From positions 321,323 to 385,322 of the forward strand of contig CAVQQI010000010.1 of NCBI GenBank assembly GCA_963714875.1: a DNA stretch of 64,000 bases. The letters run 5' to 3'. A program made the position numbers and the translations under genes. The stretch's first letter is position 1; each line of letters opens with the position of its first letter. The notes below the pieces were generated by a model. It was not told the DNA's origin. It saw only the letters and a list, made by a program, of their open reading frames with translations, and searched no databases. This document shows positions 62,015 to 64,000 of this stretch, piece by piece. Origin of the DNA: JBAOHV01 sp963714875. GTDB taxonomy: Bacteria; Actinomycetota; Acidimicrobiia; Acidimicrobiales; Microtrichaceae.

Positions 62015-62059
62015 CAGAGCCCGAGAGGAGAATCGAACTCCTGACCTGCTGTTTACAAG
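62015..62059. repeat. attachment site copy in tRNA-Thr, right end of element
   Basis: Second copy of the 45-bp direct repeat (see 44165-44209). It forms the tRNA from the anticodon loop to its 3' end, so insertion restores the gene. Confidence 0.92.
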
Positions 62060-62090
62060 ACAGCTGCTCTGCCAACTGAGCTACTCGGGC
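62018..62090 (-). tRNA. tRNA-Thr (anticodon TGT)
   Basis: 73-nt cloverleaf on the minus strand: acceptor GCCCGAG/CTCGGGC, D-stem GCTC/GAGC, anticodon stem GCTGT/ACAGC with loop CTTGTAA (TGT), T-stem AGGAG/CTCCT with loop TTCGAAT, discriminator T. CCA is not encoded. Target of the integrative element. Confidence 0.96.
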
Positions 62091-62253
62091 GGGAGTGGCG
62101 GAGTTCGTGGAAGACAACTGCCGCTGGTCCGTGGTGGCTGATGGTATCGGGGCTGGGTCCCGCTGATCGACAGCCGTTCCGGGCGGGGTCTGTGGGCAAG
62201 CGTGGTGGCCGCCTGCCCACGTATGGTGGCCGACGTGAGCAGGCCAGCCGGGG

Positions 62254-63852
62254 ATGCGATGGGCGCCCGGCCCTGGGGTGACCGAGGCAGCGACGGGTCC
62301 GCCCCGCGACCCTGCCCTGACGCTGGTGGCCACGGGCCTCGGACTGTTCATGGTGTTCCTGGACGCGACGATCGTGAACGTCGCGCTCCCGGCCATCCAG
62401 TCCGACTTCGACGTGGGCGAGAGCGGCGTGCAGTGGGTGGTGGCGGCCTACAGCCTCACCATGGGCATGTTCATGATGACCTCGGCGTCGTTGTCGGACT
62501 CCCATGGGCGTCGCAGAGCGTTCGTGGTCGGGATCGCGTTGTTCTCCGTCGCGTCCCTCGCCTGCGGGCTCGCACCGTCGATCGCCGTGCTCAACATCTC
62601 CCGGGCCGTCCAGGGGGTCGGTGCCGCGGTGGTGAACGTGGCCTCACTCGCACTGGTCGGCGCCGCGTTTCCCGAACCCGCAGCGAAGGCCAAGGCGGTC
62701 GGGCTGTGGACCGGCATCGCCGGCATCGGCGTGGCGATCGGGCCGACAGCCGGTGGCTTCCTCACCGAGCAGTTCAGCTGGCGAGCGGTGTTCCTCGTCA
62801 ACCCGGCGGTCGGCCTTGTCACGATCGTGCTGACCCTGGCGGTTGTGCGGGAGTCCGCGTCGCCCACGAAGCACAGCTTCGACATCATCGGCCAACTCCT
62901 GTTCATCGTCGGGATCGGTGCGGTCACGTTCGCCCTGGTCGAGGTTCCCGTGTTCGGCTTCGGGTCGCCGATCATCATCGGGTCCCTCGTGCTGTCGATC
63001 CTCGTGCTTGTTGCGTTCGTACGGTTGGAGCTCCGATCCGACGATCCGATGATGGACGTGCGGGTCTTCGCCGACAAGGCCTACACCGCGGCCATCTTGA
63101 CCATGCTGTCGGCGCTCTTCTGTGCCTACGGGACCCTGCTGGTGATCACCCAGTACTTCCAGAACGTGCGCGACTACTCCCCCGAGCAAGCGGGTCTGTT
63201 GATGTTGTCGTTCTCGTTGCCGGCAATGGCCTTCGCTCCGATCGCCGGGCGACTCGCGGCCCGCTTCGGTGGCCGCAGGCCGGCGTTGGTCGGCCTGGCG
63301 TTGGTCACCCTCGGCTCGTTGACGTTGGCCGGGAGCGCCGGAAGGAACCTGGTGCTCACCTGCGTCGGGCTCTTCCTGTTGGGCTGCGGTGCGGGCCTGT
63401 CGGTTGCCCCGCGACTGCCATGGCGATGGCGACGATCAGTCCGGAACGTTCCGGCATGGCCTCGGGCATCCTCAGCACACAACGGGCCATCGGCTCCACG
63501 GCGGGCTTCGCGGTGATGGGCAGCCTGCTCGCCCTGGTGGTGGGACTGCAGCTCCCCAGCAAGCTCGAGCCGGTGATCCCGGACAGCACCGAACGAGACG
63601 AGGTGGTCGCAGGACGTCGTCGACGCGGCCAATCCGTCGGCGGTCCCCGCCACCATCGGACCGAAGACGGACCCGGTCGACCGCGACGACGTCGTCGAGA
63701 TCACCGACGACGTGTTCGTGAACGGCATCCTGGTCGCGGAGCTCGCAGGGACCGCGGTCGCGTTCGGGGCGTTCCTGTTCGGATGGTTCGCCTTCCCCCG
63801 CACGCGGGACGAGGAGGGCTCGCCGCAGCCCGGGACGCCGCTCCAGTCATGA
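62254..63852 (+). pseudogene. DHA2-family MFS transporter, frame-broken
   Basis: 14-helix EmrB/LfrA-type exporter. Helix 1: LFMVFLDATIVNVALPAIQSD; loop: SLSDSHGRRRAFVVG (motif A); motif C: GIAGIGVAIGPTAGGFL. Frame changes near 63405 and 63610; the last two helices (AFGAFLFGWFAF) are intact and end at TGA 63850-63852. ATG 62254 is the annotated start; GTG a few codons further is possible. First backbone gene right of the tRNA; substrate unknown. Not closely similar in loops to the exporter at 21.9-23.6 kb. Confidence 0.82.
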
Positions 63853-63966
63853 TCCGCCGGTCGACCCATCCTCGCCCAGTGACCAGCCACCGCCACCGTG
63901 GCTCAGCTGTCCGGCGAGGTCGAGCCGGACGACTCCTTCGCCTGGATGGCGGGCTGACCCGGTGAC

Positions 63967-64000
63967 ATGAAGGTCGGCATCCGGATCGACGCTCCGGGCT
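63967..64000 (+). CDS. Possible start of a further gene, cut by window end
   Basis: ATG 63967 begins M-K-V-G-I-R-I-D-A-P-G, a natural-looking N-terminus, but only 11 codons are visible and there is no clear ribosome site. Just before it a short frame ends in SFAWMAG (TGA 63956-63958). Confidence 0.25.
   Translation, partial: MKVGIRIDAPG

Larger units (their letters stand above)
44165..62059. mobile_element. Integrative (mobilisable) element in tRNA-Thr, 17.9 kb
   Basis: Bounded by the 45-bp direct repeats at 44165-44209 and 62015-62059, the right one inside an intact tRNA-Thr gene. A tyrosine integrase lies next to the tRNA, reading away from it, and a MobF relaxase/helicase gene precedes it. 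No type IV secretion genes are visible, so it should be mobilisable only with help. Cargo: nuclease, AbiE pair, ClC and SulP transporters, stress-type proteins, LuxR regulator, rhodanese and a DszB-like desulfinase. Confidence 0.88.

Overview
The window is GC-rich (about 70 %) bacterial DNA. Gene style, class-E LAXTG sorting signal, mycothiol-type DinB protein, DUF6325/DUF1269/SHOCT proteins and an Lsr2-type nuclease point to an actinomycete. I infer Actinomycetota, perhaps Acidimicrobiia, from overall protein flavour only. No rRNA or CRISPR array was seen; there is one complete tRNA (Thr, anticodon TGT).

Left part (1-44.1 kb, chromosomal backbone). A truncated unknown protein converges on a very large cell-surface block on the minus strand: a BcsA-like membrane protein with a degenerate glycosyltransferase domain and a PilZ domain, followed in the same reading frame by a giant DUF11-repeat protein ending in an LAXTG anchor. 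Next come housekeeping and accessory genes: an SCO6745-type protein, a beta-helix lipoprotein, DoxX, DinB, SnoaL-like protein, two NAD(P)-binding oxidoreductases, the ruins of an MprF-like kinase/flippase, a DHA2 exporter with two paired membrane proteins, a DUF418 protein, a TetR regulator, a PKD/glycine-rich lipoprotein, HNH, flotillin with an NfeD-like partner, two damaged LuxR-type regulators and a GMC oxidoreductase. From 37.6 to 43.6 kb, all on the minus strand, lie a TasA-like matrix protein, its SipW-type signal peptidase, a canonical H-NOX sensor, a cytosolic histidine kinase, an OmpR-type regulator and a hybrid kinase with Hpt. This looks like a nitric-oxide-sensing phosphorelay beside a biofilm-matrix module.

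Right part (44.165-62.06 kb) is an integrative element inserted in tRNA-Thr. A 45-bp direct repeat of the tRNA 3' half marks both ends, a tyrosine integrase sits next to the tRNA and a MobF relaxase beside it. Cargo: an ERCC4-Lsr2 nuclease, an AbiE toxin-antitoxin pair, a ClC channel, a SulP transporter, DUF1269/DUF7144/DUF6325 stress-type proteins with a MalT-like LuxR regulator, a rhodanese and a DszB-like desulfinase that keeps the Cys-His-Arg catalytic set. I infer that the element carries a sulfur/anion-handling package. After the tRNA a DHA2 transporter and the edge of another gene close the window.

More than twenty genes are interrupted by single frame breaks, in backbone and element alike, while many long genes are intact. 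This looks more like an unpolished assembly than biological decay, except where domains are also missing (MprF-like pseudogene, lipoprotein-LuxR chimera).
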